A DNA stretch of 64,000 nucleotides from Brachypterus glaber (lineage: Eukaryota; Arthropoda; Insecta; Coleoptera; Kateretidae): positions 79,282,895-79,346,894 of the forward strand of contig OY294044.1 of NCBI GenBank assembly GCA_958510825.1, given 5' to 3'. This document shows positions 1 to 10,154 of the stretch, piece after piece. The notes beneath the pieces were generated by a model. The model made no database searches. It was not told where the DNA came from and saw only the letters and a list, made by a program, of their open reading frames with translations. The first letter of the stretch is position 1, and each line of letters starts with the position of its first letter. Made by a program: the position numbers and the translations under genes.

Positions 1-239
1 AAATTACAGTTTTCTAGTACAAGTCATGAGTAATCAAATTTAAAATATGATTTTTAATTCTGAGATGAATTTCGCCGATGATATTGTTCCAAAATGATTA
101 TTTTTAGATAAGATCAGATTTGGCTTTTTATTTTATTGTATTTGTTTGGCAAAGAGAAGACTGTTGTTGGTGTTTAGTTCAGAAGCGTCCTGCAAGATGT
201 TGACACTGTCGAATTCCGAAGGTAACTGGATTTGAAAGC
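1..239. other. unassigned flank upstream of candidate first exon
   Basis: A+T-rich sequence with no recognisable reading frame or repeat. If the segment that follows is a first exon, this stretch would hold its core promoter. I see no clear TATA box at the right distance, so this is only positional inference. Confidence 0.2.
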
Positions 240-457
240 AGTCAGTCGCCATCTTCGCGTGTTGGTGTATTCGCGTACCGAACGTACATAGATATGTGTC
301 CGAACGAGTGTATATTTAGAATGTATTTGTAGTATGTGTCAATTTACCTTAAAAGTGGCTGTCGTGCTTTATGTGTGAAATTTGAGTGAAACTGTTAAGA
401 ATATGATTGTGTGTTCATTAAAGGACCAGCTGTAAAGTTTGACGTTTTTGTGTTTTG
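240..457 (+). other. candidate 5' noncoding first exon with initiator
   Basis: This segment is richer in CpG than its surroundings (several TCGC, CGCG and CCGAACG groups between 245 and 310). It begins near a TCAGTC string at 242 that fits the insect initiator consensus, and it ends at a good donor, TTTTG followed by GTAAGG at 458. Its ATGs open no frame of any length, so it would be untranslated. A spliced coding exon with a matching acceptor lies at 21779 on the same strand. Linking the two is inference, as there is no transcript evidence. It could equally be unrelated single-copy sequence. Confidence 0.3.
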
Positions 458-986
458 GTAAGGCTTTTTGTCGTTAACTATACACGTTTTAATCGCAGAT
501 AACCGCCGATATGTGACTTATCTTCATAGATACTTGTAATACAACTTTTTAACATTCCATTGCATAAATTCAGCCAGATAAACTAAAAATATACAAACTC
601 AGTTTTTTATTTTAACAGGTTGTTATTCTTTTCTTTGAAGCTCCTCTAGATCTAACCTGATTGCATTGATTTTTTTCTTTGAAAACAAATGATGTAGGTA
701 ACTATAACAAAGTTACTATTTCATTTGTTGATGTCAAATGAATAACAAAAACAAGGATCTTCGATAACATGATTATGCGCATGTAAAACATTGTTTTCTT
801 ATGCAATTTGAAGAAATTAATCAGAAACTGCAGAATATCGAGGGTTTAGTATTATTCTAGGTTCTATGACATTTTGCCTTTTTTTCAGAAACGGAATTTG
901 AAATACCTAAATAAGGGAAAATCTAATTCTATTAGCCGCTGGTGTCCGCCCAAAACTGCTTTTTTATTCTATTTTATCTATATCTA
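458..986. other. unassigned, possible start of a large intron
   Basis: A+T-rich sequence with no repeat or reading frame that I recognise. It follows the candidate donor at 458. Confidence 0.3.
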
Positions 987-1322
987 CCCAGACAGCACAT
1001 AATAACTATTAGATATCCAGGGGATATACTTTCTTGATAAGAGTATATCCAGTGGATAGCCTGGATTGACATTAGATATCCCATGGGTATCCAAATGTCC
1101 GCCTATATCCAGTTCATGAACTGGATATCCGTGATGGATCTCTAATGGATATCCATTGGATATATTTTAGGGAGGTTAAAAAATAGATGTCCAGTGGATA
1201 TCCTGGATATAGGCGGACATTTGGATATCTATGGGATATCTAATGTCAATCCAGGCTATCCACTGGATATATCCAGAAAGTATATCCCCTGGATATCTAA
1301 TAGTTATTATGTGCTGTCTGGG
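987..1322. mobile_element. fully palindromic MITE, TA-flanked
   Basis: The element runs from CCCAGACAGC to GCTGTCTGGG and is flanked by TA on both sides (985-986 and 1323-1324), as expected for Tc1/mariner-type insertion. The two halves are near-perfect inverted copies of about 150 bp meeting near 1155. Internally it is a chain of GGATATCC/GATATCC-like submotifs. It has no coding capacity, so it would depend on a transposase elsewhere. Confidence 0.8.
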
Positions 1323-1434
1323 TAGGTATATCTATATTTGATTTTTCGCACTAGTGCAAAAAGTAATGTAGTCGACGTTGGTTGGTTGATTGCTTTTGGA
1401 ACTGATGACTATTAAATTCTAACCTCAAATTTGT

Positions 1435-1555
1435 ATGAAGCTGAAGTTTGCAACGTTTTTTTGCAACGAAAATTCAAACAGAATATTAAAGTACTAGTTT
1501 CAGAACATACGTTTTTAGCGTACAAGTTTAGAAAAAAAGCCGCTTGCGCTTACTT
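1435..1555 (+). mobile_element. truncated copy of ATGAAGCTG palindromic MITE family
   Basis: Begins with ATGAAGCTGAAGTTTGCAAC, the terminal repeat seen complete at 6685 and 7200, and continues through the shared GTACTAGTTTCA...AGCGTACAAG interior. The opposite terminus is missing. Confidence 0.7.
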
Positions 1556-1797
1556 ATTTACTACCTAGGGGTACTACTGTACCCCAATAAAAAATAAGAG
1601 TATGAAACAACTTTATTGAACAATTATCTTACAGAACACTTATATCATTACTTTTGTATTATTAATAAATATAATAAATAATAACTGACACGTGTTATCA
1701 TTTTTTGGGGCAAATTTATCCTGATGATCTGCACCTATGAACTTTTGGCACATGACGCAACTCTTACGTGCTTTTGCTCAGAAACTGCATCTTCCTA
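1556..1797. other. unassigned spacer
   Basis: Short A+T-rich interval with nothing recognisable, apart from a TACCTAGGGGTACTACTGTACC-like imperfect inverted repeat near 1562. Confidence 0.3.
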
Positions 1798-2880
1798 CAC
1801 AAAAAAAAGAATATCTTGAATCAAAGCAAAACGATCTTGAACCAAGGCCGCCATGACTTTCGATATGTTCAACGCCATGACTGTCTTGGATCAAGTCCGC
1901 CGTGATCTTGGCATTTGAAGTCCTAGATTTAAGGACATTTCCTTAAATCAAAGTCACTTAAACCATTTATTTAAAATGATATTATCTTAAACCAAGTATG
2001 TAATTATCTTGATTTAAGATCATATTATCTTTATCCAAGATCATATTATCTTACACCAAGTCTAGGTTTAAGATAATATAATCTTGAATGAAGAGAATTA
2101 TAATCTTGATTTAAGATTATGATTCTCTTGATTCTAGATCATATTGATCCCACAGTCAGGTTCCAGGGTTAATAGAATGGTAAATATTTTGAAAAAGTTT
2201 CCCACACATGTATAATATTATTTCGCTAGGTTTGGACCTATGAAATATGATACTTTCTTACTCTGTTAATCGTGTGAAATTTGGTTTCATAGGTCGTCGT
2301 AGGAAAAAGTACTTGTTTTTGAAGAAAAACTTGTTGCAACACTATTGCAAAATGGCGCTTATAGGTATAAATTATTTAAAGCTACTTACCCGTGGAATAT
2401 TTTAAGTAAATTTGAAAATCCCCATCGTTTGGGAGTAACAGATACAAATTCGTCCATTTTAAAGCAGATAAAAACAATGATCACCTTTAAAGACAACTGA
2501 CGCCAAAAAAAAAACAAACCTAACTTCTCTCCCGCGCATATCTTGAACTACTGCGCAAATTGTCTGTCATTAACAACAGGCGAGTCTATTCTATATCTAC
2601 GTGGGGTAAGCCGGCAAACTCTTTACCGTAAGACAACAGGGGCTTTGAGTCAAGATAATAACTCTTGATTCTCTGTTACTATTTTAAATGTCATGCATTT
2701 AAGGAAAAAATCCTTGACACAAGAATTTTTCTACCAAGAGAATAATTAAAGAAAACCAAAGTAACAGATAATCTTAAACCGAGGATACATGATCTTAAAA
2801 GAAGATTATTACCTCGATTTAAGATAATATAAATCCAAGATAATTTATTATCTTCTGCCAAGATAACCTTTTTTTCTGTG
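1798..2880 (+). mobile_element. ATCTTG/CAAGAT-array element, copy A
   Basis: Non-coding element of about 1083 bp. Its ends are inverted versions of one another: the head reads CACA then an A-run then ATATCTTGAATC, and the tail, on the other strand, reads CACAGAAAAAAAGGTTATC. About 350 bp at the head and 230 bp at the tail are packed with short inverted motifs (ATCTTG, CAAGAT, TTAAGAT, ATTATCTT) at close spacing. The middle (about 2160-2640) lacks them. A second copy lies in inverted orientation directly alongside (2881-5578), and a partial third lies at 29010. TA occurs just outside both outer ends of the pair. The class is unknown. Confidence 0.75.
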
Positions 2881-3202
2881 ACTTTAGTTTCCTTTAATTA
2901 TTCTCTTGGTAGAAAAATCCTTGTGTCAAGGATTTTTTCCTTAAATGCATGACATTTAAAATATTAACAGAAAATCAAGAGTTATTATCTTGCCTCAAAG
3001 CCCTTGTTGTCTTACGGTAAAGAGTTTGCCGGCTGGCTGGCACGCAATTTGCGCAGTAGTTCAAGATATGCGCGGGAAAGAAGTTAGGTTTGTTTTTTTT
3101 TTTGTTGTCAGTTGTCTTTAAAGGTGTATCATTGTTTTCATCTGCTTTAAAATGGACGAATTAGTATCTGTTACTCTCAAGCAATGGGGAATTTCAAATT
3201 TA

Positions 3203-5027
3203 GAATAGAATAGAATAGAATAGAATAGAATTTATTAGAATTATAATTAACAAAATTATACATAGAAATTTTGATTTTTGCCTAAACCTAGGTTTGTGTG
3301 CAAAAAAATACATTTTAAATTTAAAATTTAGAGAATTATAAAGAAATTTAATTATTCTAAGGTTAATCAAAATATAACTAATACAAAAAATATTATAAAT
3401 AAAATTTGTTTTTAATTTAAAGAAAAAAATAATTTATTCACTTTATTTTACAGAGGAGAATTATTTATTATTATTTACGTAGGAACTGACGATAAGATAA
3501 CAAACAAAAAAAGTATATATTATATCAGGATATCTAAAAAAGGGCCGTTTAAATGTAGCAACTTGTGACTGTTAGACTGGGAGTACCAGAGAAAAGTGAG
3601 CAAGTTTTAATTCACTAAATAAAAACATTGATTAAAAAATTTGGATTTTCTAAAAGATAAACTTTAAGTTCCTTTTTAAGTTTTTTTAGAGGTGTGATAC
3701 ATCTGACATTAGTAGGTAACAAATTAAAAATTTTAGGACCAAAATAGAAAACTGTTTTTTGAATAAAAGATTTTTTAAAAAGTGGGATTAGGGCTGAATT
3801 TTTATTTAAATGTCTTGTTAAATGGGGATGAGAGGGTTTATTTAAATTGAAACAAGTATACAAAATAGCATGAAAAGCATAAATTTGCCTAATCTTTAAA
3901 ACATTTAATTCTGTGTAGAGTAGTTCAGTGGGATATCTAAAATCTTTACGAAATAAAACCTTTAAAAGTGTATTTTGTAAAACTTGAAGTGGGTAAAGTG
4001 CAGTTTCACCAAGACCACCCCACGCAGCAATGCAATAACTCAGCAAAGACTCTACTAGAGCAGTATAAACAATAATTAGCAGTTTCCTGTTTAGAATATT
4101 ACGAAGTTGGTAGAATTTAAATAAAACGCACCTAAGCCTTGATGTAAGATAAATAACGTGCTCCCTCCACCTCAAATGTTGATCAACCATAATACCCAAG
4201 TATTTGATACTACTGGTCTTGCCAATTTTAGGACAATCACAATTAATTTTGTTACAGGAATTTTCATGGATTTTTATTTCAGTAGTATCTGGTTGATCAA
4301 CAATTGTGGGTGAGAAAGCTATAAATTTAGTTTTGCTTATATTAAGACTTAGTAGATTGAGGTCCAGCCATATTTTTAATTTGGATATGCATTCTTCAGC
4401 TTTTTTAAAAGCATCATCCCAATTATCGGCAAGGAGAATTACTGCAGTGTCATCTGCGTATGAAACTATACAACCTAAATTTTGAAAATTATAAATGTCG
4501 TTAATATATATTAGAAATAGAATTGGTCCCAGCACTGTCCCTTGAGGCACGCCCCTAGTAACAGTGCATGGGTTACTAATAGAACCATTTATTTTGACAC
4601 GTTGCGTTCTCCCTGCTAGATAATTTTTAAAAAGCTCCAATGCGACACCTCTGACACGGTACGACTCAAGTTTTTCTAAAAGAATACCATGATCGACCGT
4701 GTCAAAAGCTTTAGCAAGATCCAAAAATATTGTGACACATTTTTTACCAGATTTCAGACCATCTACAATTATTTTGTTCAAACTCAGGACTGCATCTTCA
4801 GTAGATTTGTTCTTTCTGAATCCAAATTGCTCACTGCTTAAAATTTTATACTTATCTAAATAGTTTAATAGTCTAGTTTTAAGACACTGCTCTAGGATCT
4901 TTGCAAAGTTATTTATTACCGATATAGGGCGGTAATTGGTGGCCTCACTTTTAGAGCCAGCTTTAAAAACGGGTGTAATAACTGATTCCTTCATTAAAGA
5001 TGGTATTTTACCTGAACTCATAATGAG
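3203..5027 (-). mobile_element. 5'-truncated non-LTR retrotransposon (CR1/L2/Jockey-like)
   Basis: Minus-strand LINE remnant inserted in copy B of the array element. Its 3' end is the (TTCTA)n-type tail seen as repeated TAGAA at 3202-3230, preceded by about 390 bp of 3' untranslated sequence. Its 5' end is cut inside the reverse transcriptase, at the junction with host sequence at 5027/5028. Comparison with the uninterrupted copy at about 29445-29465 shows that a few target bases (around ACTTAAAA) were lost and no clear target duplication formed. Confidence 0.8.
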
Positions 5028-5033
5028 ATTCAC
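3615..5033 (-). pseudogene. LINE reverse transcriptase, N-terminally truncated ORF2
   Basis: An uninterrupted 472-residue frame encodes most of a non-LTR reverse transcriptase, which would copy the element's RNA onto nicked chromosomal DNA. Motifs in order: NYRPIS at 33-38, QFGFRKNKST at 69-78, the A motif FLDLAKAFDTVDH at 103-115, the B motif GVPQGTVLGP at 161-170, the catalytic YADD at 192-195, KYLGIMVD at 277-284, and a C-terminal segment with KIFNLLP near 434. The apparent start is not genuine. The frame simply runs open across the host/LINE junction at 5028-5033, and the endonuclease and early RT are absent. The family assignment (CR1/L2/Jockey group) rests on the 'LAKAFDTVDH' and 'GTVLGPILFLIYIND' style. 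The frame is open but the copy is dead because of its 5' truncation. Confidence 0.85.
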
Positions 5034-5578
5034 GGGTAACTAGCATTAAATAATTTATACCTATGAGCGCCATTTTGCAATGGCGTTGCAACAAGTTGTT
5101 CTTCAAAAACAAATGCTTTTTCCTACGACCACCTATGAAACCAAATTTCACACGATTAACAGAGTAAGAAAGTATCATATTTCATAAGCGTGCGAAATAA
5201 TATTATACATGTGTGGGAAATTTTTTCAAAATATTTACCATTCTATTAACCCTGGAACCTGACTGTGGGGTCAATATGATTTTGAATCAAGAGAATCATA
5301 ATCTTGAATCAAGATTATAATTCTCTTCATTCAAGAATATATTATCTTAAACCAAGACTTGGTGCAAGATAATATGATCTTGGATAAAGATAATATGATC
5401 TTAAATAAATGGTTTAGGTGGCTTTGATTTAAGGAAATGTCCTTAAATCTAGGACCTCAAATGCCAAGATCACGGCGGACTTGATCCAAGACAGTCATAG
5501 CGTTGAACATATCGAAAGCCATGGCGGCCTTGGTTCAAGATCGTTTTGCTTTGATTCAAGATATCCTTTTTTTCTGTG

Positions 5579-5776
5579 TGTACTAACTTGTTTTCTTGTA
5601 GTATCGATCCAACTTTTATAGTTAGTCCCAGAATTCCACCACTACTTTCCCGAAGGTACATCACGGGGGAGGGGGTAATTATCCCCCCCCCAGAATAAAA
5701 TATCTGTAAAATTTTTACTAAAATATTTTTTTCATGATATAATCAGGGAGGTTGAAGCCTCCTTCCCAGAAAAAGC
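5579..5776. other. unassigned spacer with C-run
   Basis: Includes a run of nine C near 5682. Nothing else recognisable. Confidence 0.3.
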
Positions 5777-5955
5777 ATGAAGCTGAAGTTTGCAACGTTT
5801 TTTGCTTCGAAAATTCAAATAGTATATTAAAGCACCTATTCCATAACACATTTTTAGCGCACTAGTACTTTAGAAAACTCGCCGCAAGCGGCTTTTTAGA
5901 AAACATTCTAAACTTGTACTCGTGCGCTAAAAACGTATACATACGTTTTTAGCTA
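5777..5955 (+). mobile_element. ATGAAGCTG palindromic MITE, right end missing
   Basis: Starts with ATGAAGCTGAAGTTTGCAAC and carries the family's central inner palindrome (GCGCACTAGTACTTTAG and its reverse). It breaks off before the second terminal repeat and is replaced by sequence around TACATACGTTTTTAGC. Confidence 0.7.
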
Positions 5956-6684
5956 CATGTAGCTTTTTAACCGTCCGATTCGTTTTTAGCCCCCCAAAAT
6001 ACTTACGTAAGAAAAATATGGTCTGGTAAAGAGTAATTGAAAGGTATTATTTTGCTTTCCCATTTTGAAAATTTTCATAATTTCGGAAAGCCTTGTATTC
6101 GTGCAAAAATTTTTAAAACATTTTTTTTGCGTTTTGTTACGTTTTAAGTCATCATAAATCAATTTCAAGCAAAAAAAAAATATCGGTCGGTCAGTAGATC
6201 GGTCGGTCGATCGTTCTATCCGGGAAATATTGTATTCACGATAACTTTAAGCTATAGACTTGAAATTTGGCATACAGGTATGTTACCAAAAGAACTCGCT
6301 TGCGATTGTTTTTGGTAAACATTGGGGTTGCTGAAATCGAATATGATAATCAAAAATCCATTAACCGCGCGGAGGTGAAAAATGGGAAAACGATTTTACT
6401 GGGCAGTGTATTTTGTTGGGCTGTGTTATTCATACTGCTTAAGCGATTATTCAAAGACGAAGTAACATTTGTGTTACATGAATGTAACGGATGTAGCAAC
6501 AACAGAAATACAAAAAATATATATCTGCTCTAGAGTGTTCTTAATCCGCAATTCGTATGTTTGTACATGTCCTGAAAAAAATATTTCGTAAAAATATTTT
6601 ATTTAATACGATTCCAATAATATTATAGTGCTTTGTAGCCCCACAAAAGTACTTTTTTTACAAACTTTCCACATAATATACTTT
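5956..6684. other. unassigned, with CGGT-rich tract and 'cacgataact' motif
   Basis: Contains a short imperfect (TCGG)n tract at about 6183-6212, followed by TTCACGATAACTTTAAGC near 6236. Variants of this motif recur at 22022, 52757 and, reversed, 53540. No supportable gene. Confidence 0.35.
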
Positions 6685-6864
6685 ATGAAGCTGAAGTTTG
6701 CAACATTTTTTTTGCAACAAAAATTTAAATAGTATATTAAAGTACTAGTTTTATAACATACGTTTTCTAAAGTACTAGTGCGCTAAAAACTTGTTATGGA
6801 ATAAGTGCTTTAATATACTATTTGAATTTTCGATGCAAAAAAACGTTGCAAACTTCAGCTTCAT
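6685..6864 (+). mobile_element. complete ATGAAGCTG palindromic MITE with 8-bp TSD
   Basis: 180 bp from ATGAAGCTG to CAGCTTCAT, flanked on both sides by TATACTTT (6677-6684 and 6865-6872). The 8-bp duplication points to hAT-type mobilisation. Nearly the whole element is a foldback. Confidence 0.85.
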
Positions 6865-7199
6865 TATACTTTGAATTTTGAGTAGGATCCACTTAAATGG
6901 CAGCCATCTTGAAAAATATAGGCTAAATTATGGGTCAGTTTCTAGAATTTCATAGGGGAAAAATAGATTTGGCTGTAAGTTATATCATAGATAGTTAGTA
7001 GGTATCATCCTCTGGCACAATAAGTCAAGATATAAAAGTTTTTAAATCCTGCTACTTTCAAAAGTCCAAACGCTGATCAAGGAGGTCGCTGCATGAAAAT
7101 GTTGCTGTTTTCGACCATCTATATAAACCTCCCTAACTTTTTTGGTTCTAGACCGATATGCCGTATGCCCATATATTCTTAATAATATATCCAAAAATT
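6865..7199. other. unassigned spacer between two MITE copies
   Basis: A+T-rich, with no frame or repeat recognised. Confidence 0.3.
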
Positions 7200-7426
7200 A
7201 TGAAGCTGAAGTTTGCAACGTTTTTTTGCATCGAAAATTCAAATAGTATATTAAAGCACTTATAACCAGACACGTTTTTAGCGCACTAGTACTTTAGAAA
7301 ATTCGCCACAAGCGGCTTGTTTTATAAACTTGTACTCGTGCGCTAAAAACGTTTGTTATGAAAGTAGTACTTTAATATACTATTTGAATTTTCGTTGCAA
7401 AAAAACGTTGCAAACTTCAGCTTCAT
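7200..7426 (+). mobile_element. complete ATGAAGCTG palindromic MITE with 8-bp TSD
   Basis: 227 bp with the same terminal repeats as 6685-6864. It is flanked by CAAAAATT at 7192-7199 and again at 7427-7434. It retains the longer centre with GCCACAAGCGGC that the 180-bp copy has lost. Confidence 0.85.
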
Positions 7427-8434
7427 CAAAAATTGGATATGTGTTTTTCTTCGTTTTAAAACTACAGCCGATTGGAAATATCAATTTTTCGAAAATATGA
7501 GAAAACTACAGCAACATTTACCCTGATTCAACTTTCAGTACACAAGCCAAAATCCCGGTAACGGCTAAAGCAATTTCAAAATATTATATAACCCAATGCA
7601 ATCAATGAATTGGAAAGTAAGGACTCTTTTATTTCCTTTAAATATTTATTAAGATTTCGCCAAAATAATTAGATATATATTAGTACCTATACTACCGCCC
7701 TAACTGTGGTTACCCACAAGAAATTGCCCAATGTCACACAATCGACGAAAACCCAATGTTTTTAGGACTTTTGTTAATATTATTACAACTTGTTATAAGT
7801 AACGGCCAACTGCAGATGACGTATGAGATGAAATGGCTCCTCGAGCGAAAAGTTCTATATTGTATTTCCCATAGCTTTACAAATAATAATTTTAAATATG
7901 ATTTTCCGAGTTTTTTTTACATTAAAATTTAATTTTCTCCACGAATTACTTGACGAATTATTAAAAAAAATAAAACAGTTTAAACAAAAATTAAAACTAA
8001 AAAAGAAATAATTGGTCGGTCACGCTACTTTTTCTTTTTTCTTTAGGAGAAACTTTCTCCGAGAAAGTAATAACGTTTGGACCACCTCATTAAAAAAAAA
8101 TTTAAACTTGTGTTTCTAGTGTATATAACAAGTGTTTTTAAATTGTATATTTTATTCTAAACTAGACATGGGCATAGACAAACTACTGTCACATGGAACG
8201 TGCTAATCACACTGTAAACAGAAGAGGGGAATGAAAAAGGGGTGAATACCTTCGCTGTATGATGTACATGGCACCTACTTAGTGGTAACACAATATTTCA
8301 ATAGCTACCAATAAGGGTTTGTAGAGAATAAGTCAAAAATAAATTATACACCACATTAGTGTTAAGTTACAAAAGGGAAAATTTATATGAAACAATAGGT
8401 AATCAATGTTGTATATGTTGGAATTAAAATATAT
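7427..8434. other. unassigned A+T-rich interval
   Basis: I see no reading frame, RNA gene or repeat that I can support. Confidence 0.3.
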
Positions 8435-8622
8435 ATAAAGCTGAAGTTTGCAACGTTTTTTTGCATCGAAAATTCAAATAGTATTAATACACTTAATCCA
8501 TAACACTTTTTAGCGCACTAGTACTTTAGAAAACTCGCCGCAAGCGGCTTGTTTTCTAAACTTGTACTCGTGCGCTAAAAACTTATGAAACTAGTACTTT
8601 AATACACCATTTAAATTTTCAG
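8435..8622 (+). mobile_element. ATGAAGCTG palindromic MITE, right terminus lost
   Basis: Degenerate start ATAAAGCTG. The interior matches the family through GCGCACTAGTACTTTAG and the inverse arm, then stops at AATTTTCAGTAG where the next palindromic element begins. Confidence 0.7.
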
Positions 8623-8628
8623 TAGTAA

Positions 8629-8781
8629 TGTTGAATTATCGATAATTTTTTTACTGTATTAAAAAAATATTTTGCTTGGCATTTTTCGTGTTACAAAATT
8701 TTGACAAAAAATGCACGAAGACAATTTCCTTAAGCAAAATTTTTTTTTATATACAGTAAAAAAATTATGTATAATTCAACA
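8629..8781. mobile_element. small foldback element
   Basis: 153-bp inverted repeat. Both ends read TGTTGAATTAT inward, followed by a T-run and ACTGTAT, so the arms are about 45 bp. The centre is TTTTCGTGTTACAAAATTTT-like. It abuts the preceding MITE. Confidence 0.65.
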
Positions 8782-9189
8782 TGCACGAATGGTATTTTGA
8801 AAGACTATTTCACAAACAAAATAAGGAAGTATATAATTTTACAATGTTTTATGTTGTTTCATATTTAAATTAAAAATGTAAGAACTTTACAACTATAATT
8901 AAAAATTTTAATCTTAAATTTGCCGCGCTTTTTAAATCCACGATGTTCACTGGTTCGTGAATGTTGCCAAGTCTAAACTTTCCTCGAGAGATATTTTATG
9001 CTTGAGATTATTCCAATAAAATAGTTGTTATCACATATATTAGCAAACAATTTGCTATCGGTTTCTAATAAACTTTGGCAACGCTGTACTGGTACCAGCG
9101 CAGTCATTTGAAGGAGCGCTTATGTGCAGCTCTTTATGCCGCGTTTTGATAAACTACGCACGTGCATGCGCTGACCGTTTTTCAATATG
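8782..9189. other. unassigned
   Basis: No supported feature. Confidence 0.3.
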
Positions 9190-9310
9190 GGAACTTTCAA
9201 GTATTACGTAACGCAAATTTTGATGATTTTGGACCCCCACCCCCCCACCTGTAACGCTATTTTCCTATACCATTAACATGGGCGTAACACTCCAAAATGA
9301 ACAATTCGAG
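9190..9310 (+). repeat. GGAACGTTCAAGTATTACG-family fragment
   Basis: Shares the start GGGAACTTTCAAGTATTACG and the later block CCTATACCATTAACATGGGC with the copy at 25476. Shorter matches occur at 10099, 13561 and 30703, and a complete small palindrome lies at 42063-42148. A C-rich run occurs in the middle. Confidence 0.6.
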
Positions 9311-9625
9311 GAACAATTGGACAATTGGTTTGGATATTGGTTAAATATTATAAATTATTTGTTAAAAAAATAAATATTTAGGTACACATTCTGAATTGAA
9401 TCTCGTTCTGACTGCTCCAGGGGGCGCTTAAATTACTCAGGTTCACTGATCCCCCAGCCCTGGGTGTCATTAATTAGAGACCTCTTTATATCCAAACTGT
9501 CAGAATATATCAGGGGTCTCTATTATTAATGTATTTGTTACGAGTTTTATTCGTAGTAACGTAAGTTAATTTGAGATGTTAAAAAAGTCACCTTTTAAAG
9601 CCTTTAGCGCACGTGAATCAGGTGA

Positions 9626-9654
9626 CAAATCAGTCAGGTGACCTGACTGATTTG
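9626..9654. repeat. 29-nt perfect palindrome
   Basis: Two 14-nt arms, CAAATCAGTCAGGT and its exact complement, are separated by one G. Confidence 0.8.
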
Positions 9655-9687
9655 TTGACTAGCCCCTGTTTACAGTACATACACATT

Positions 9688-9766
9688 TCTGCCTTCCTAA
9701 GCTGAAAGGTCCTATCCGTGTATGTTAAACCTATGTAGATAGGACCTTTCAGCTTAGCTTGGCAGA
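9688..9766. other. 79-nt hairpin, miRNA-precursor-like or tiny MITE
   Basis: A 6-bp basal stem (TCTGCC with GGCAGA), a 4x4 internal loop, then a perfect 19-bp stem (9698-9716 with 9738-9756, around GCTGAAAGGTCC) and a 21-nt loop. The size and shape fit a microRNA precursor, but a small inverted-repeat element gives the same picture and no expression evidence is available. Confidence 0.45.
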
Positions 9767-10143
9767 TTTATAATTTGACAAAATGACAAATGATCTTCCA
9801 ATTTTCAGTTATATAGTAGGTAGATCTATAGAAGTCCAAAAATAAATAAAAAAATGTAGGTTAACTACCTACTAGTTCTCACGTAAAAATGCTGTAAACT
9901 ATGTTAATTATCTATATTTTATTCGTAGTAATAAATTTTGCACAAGTCTTATAGTTACACTGTGCGACAAAATTGAGGTTGGTCTTTTAGATATAAGATC
10001 TGTCAATGTTATTTGAAAATCTATGACGAATATAGTCGAGTCCCCTCGCTTCTTTAGGTCATTTAAGCGATTTTTTTTACTTAAAAACGGGTCTTAGGGA
10101 ACGTTAAAGTATTACGTAACGCAAATTTTTATCATTTTGGACT
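9767..10143. other. unassigned, ending in a GGAACGTT-family fragment
   Basis: The last 40 bp or so (from 10099) match the GGAACGTTNAAGTATTACG repeat. This is the sequence into which the next LINE inserted. Confidence 0.4.
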
Positions 10144-10154
10144 TTAGCAATGCA

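Larger units (their letters stand above)
2881..5578 (-). mobile_element. ATCTTG/CAAGAT-array element, copy B, interrupted by a LINE
   Basis: Reverse-oriented copy of the preceding element. It lacks about 100 bp at its tail, so it starts inside the family sequence at CTTTAGTTTCC. It resumes after the LINE at 5028 with ATTCACGGGTAAC and finishes with the head array and CTGTG at 5578. Without the LINE it would be about 870 bp. Copies A and B together form arms of a large inverted repeat. In copy C at 29010 the equivalent position of the LINE insertion is uninterrupted. Confidence 0.75.

Noticed and set aside
6267..6533. 88-codon plus-strand frame
   Set aside because: No domain or conserved look, no splice context, and A+T-driven residue use. 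Chance frame.
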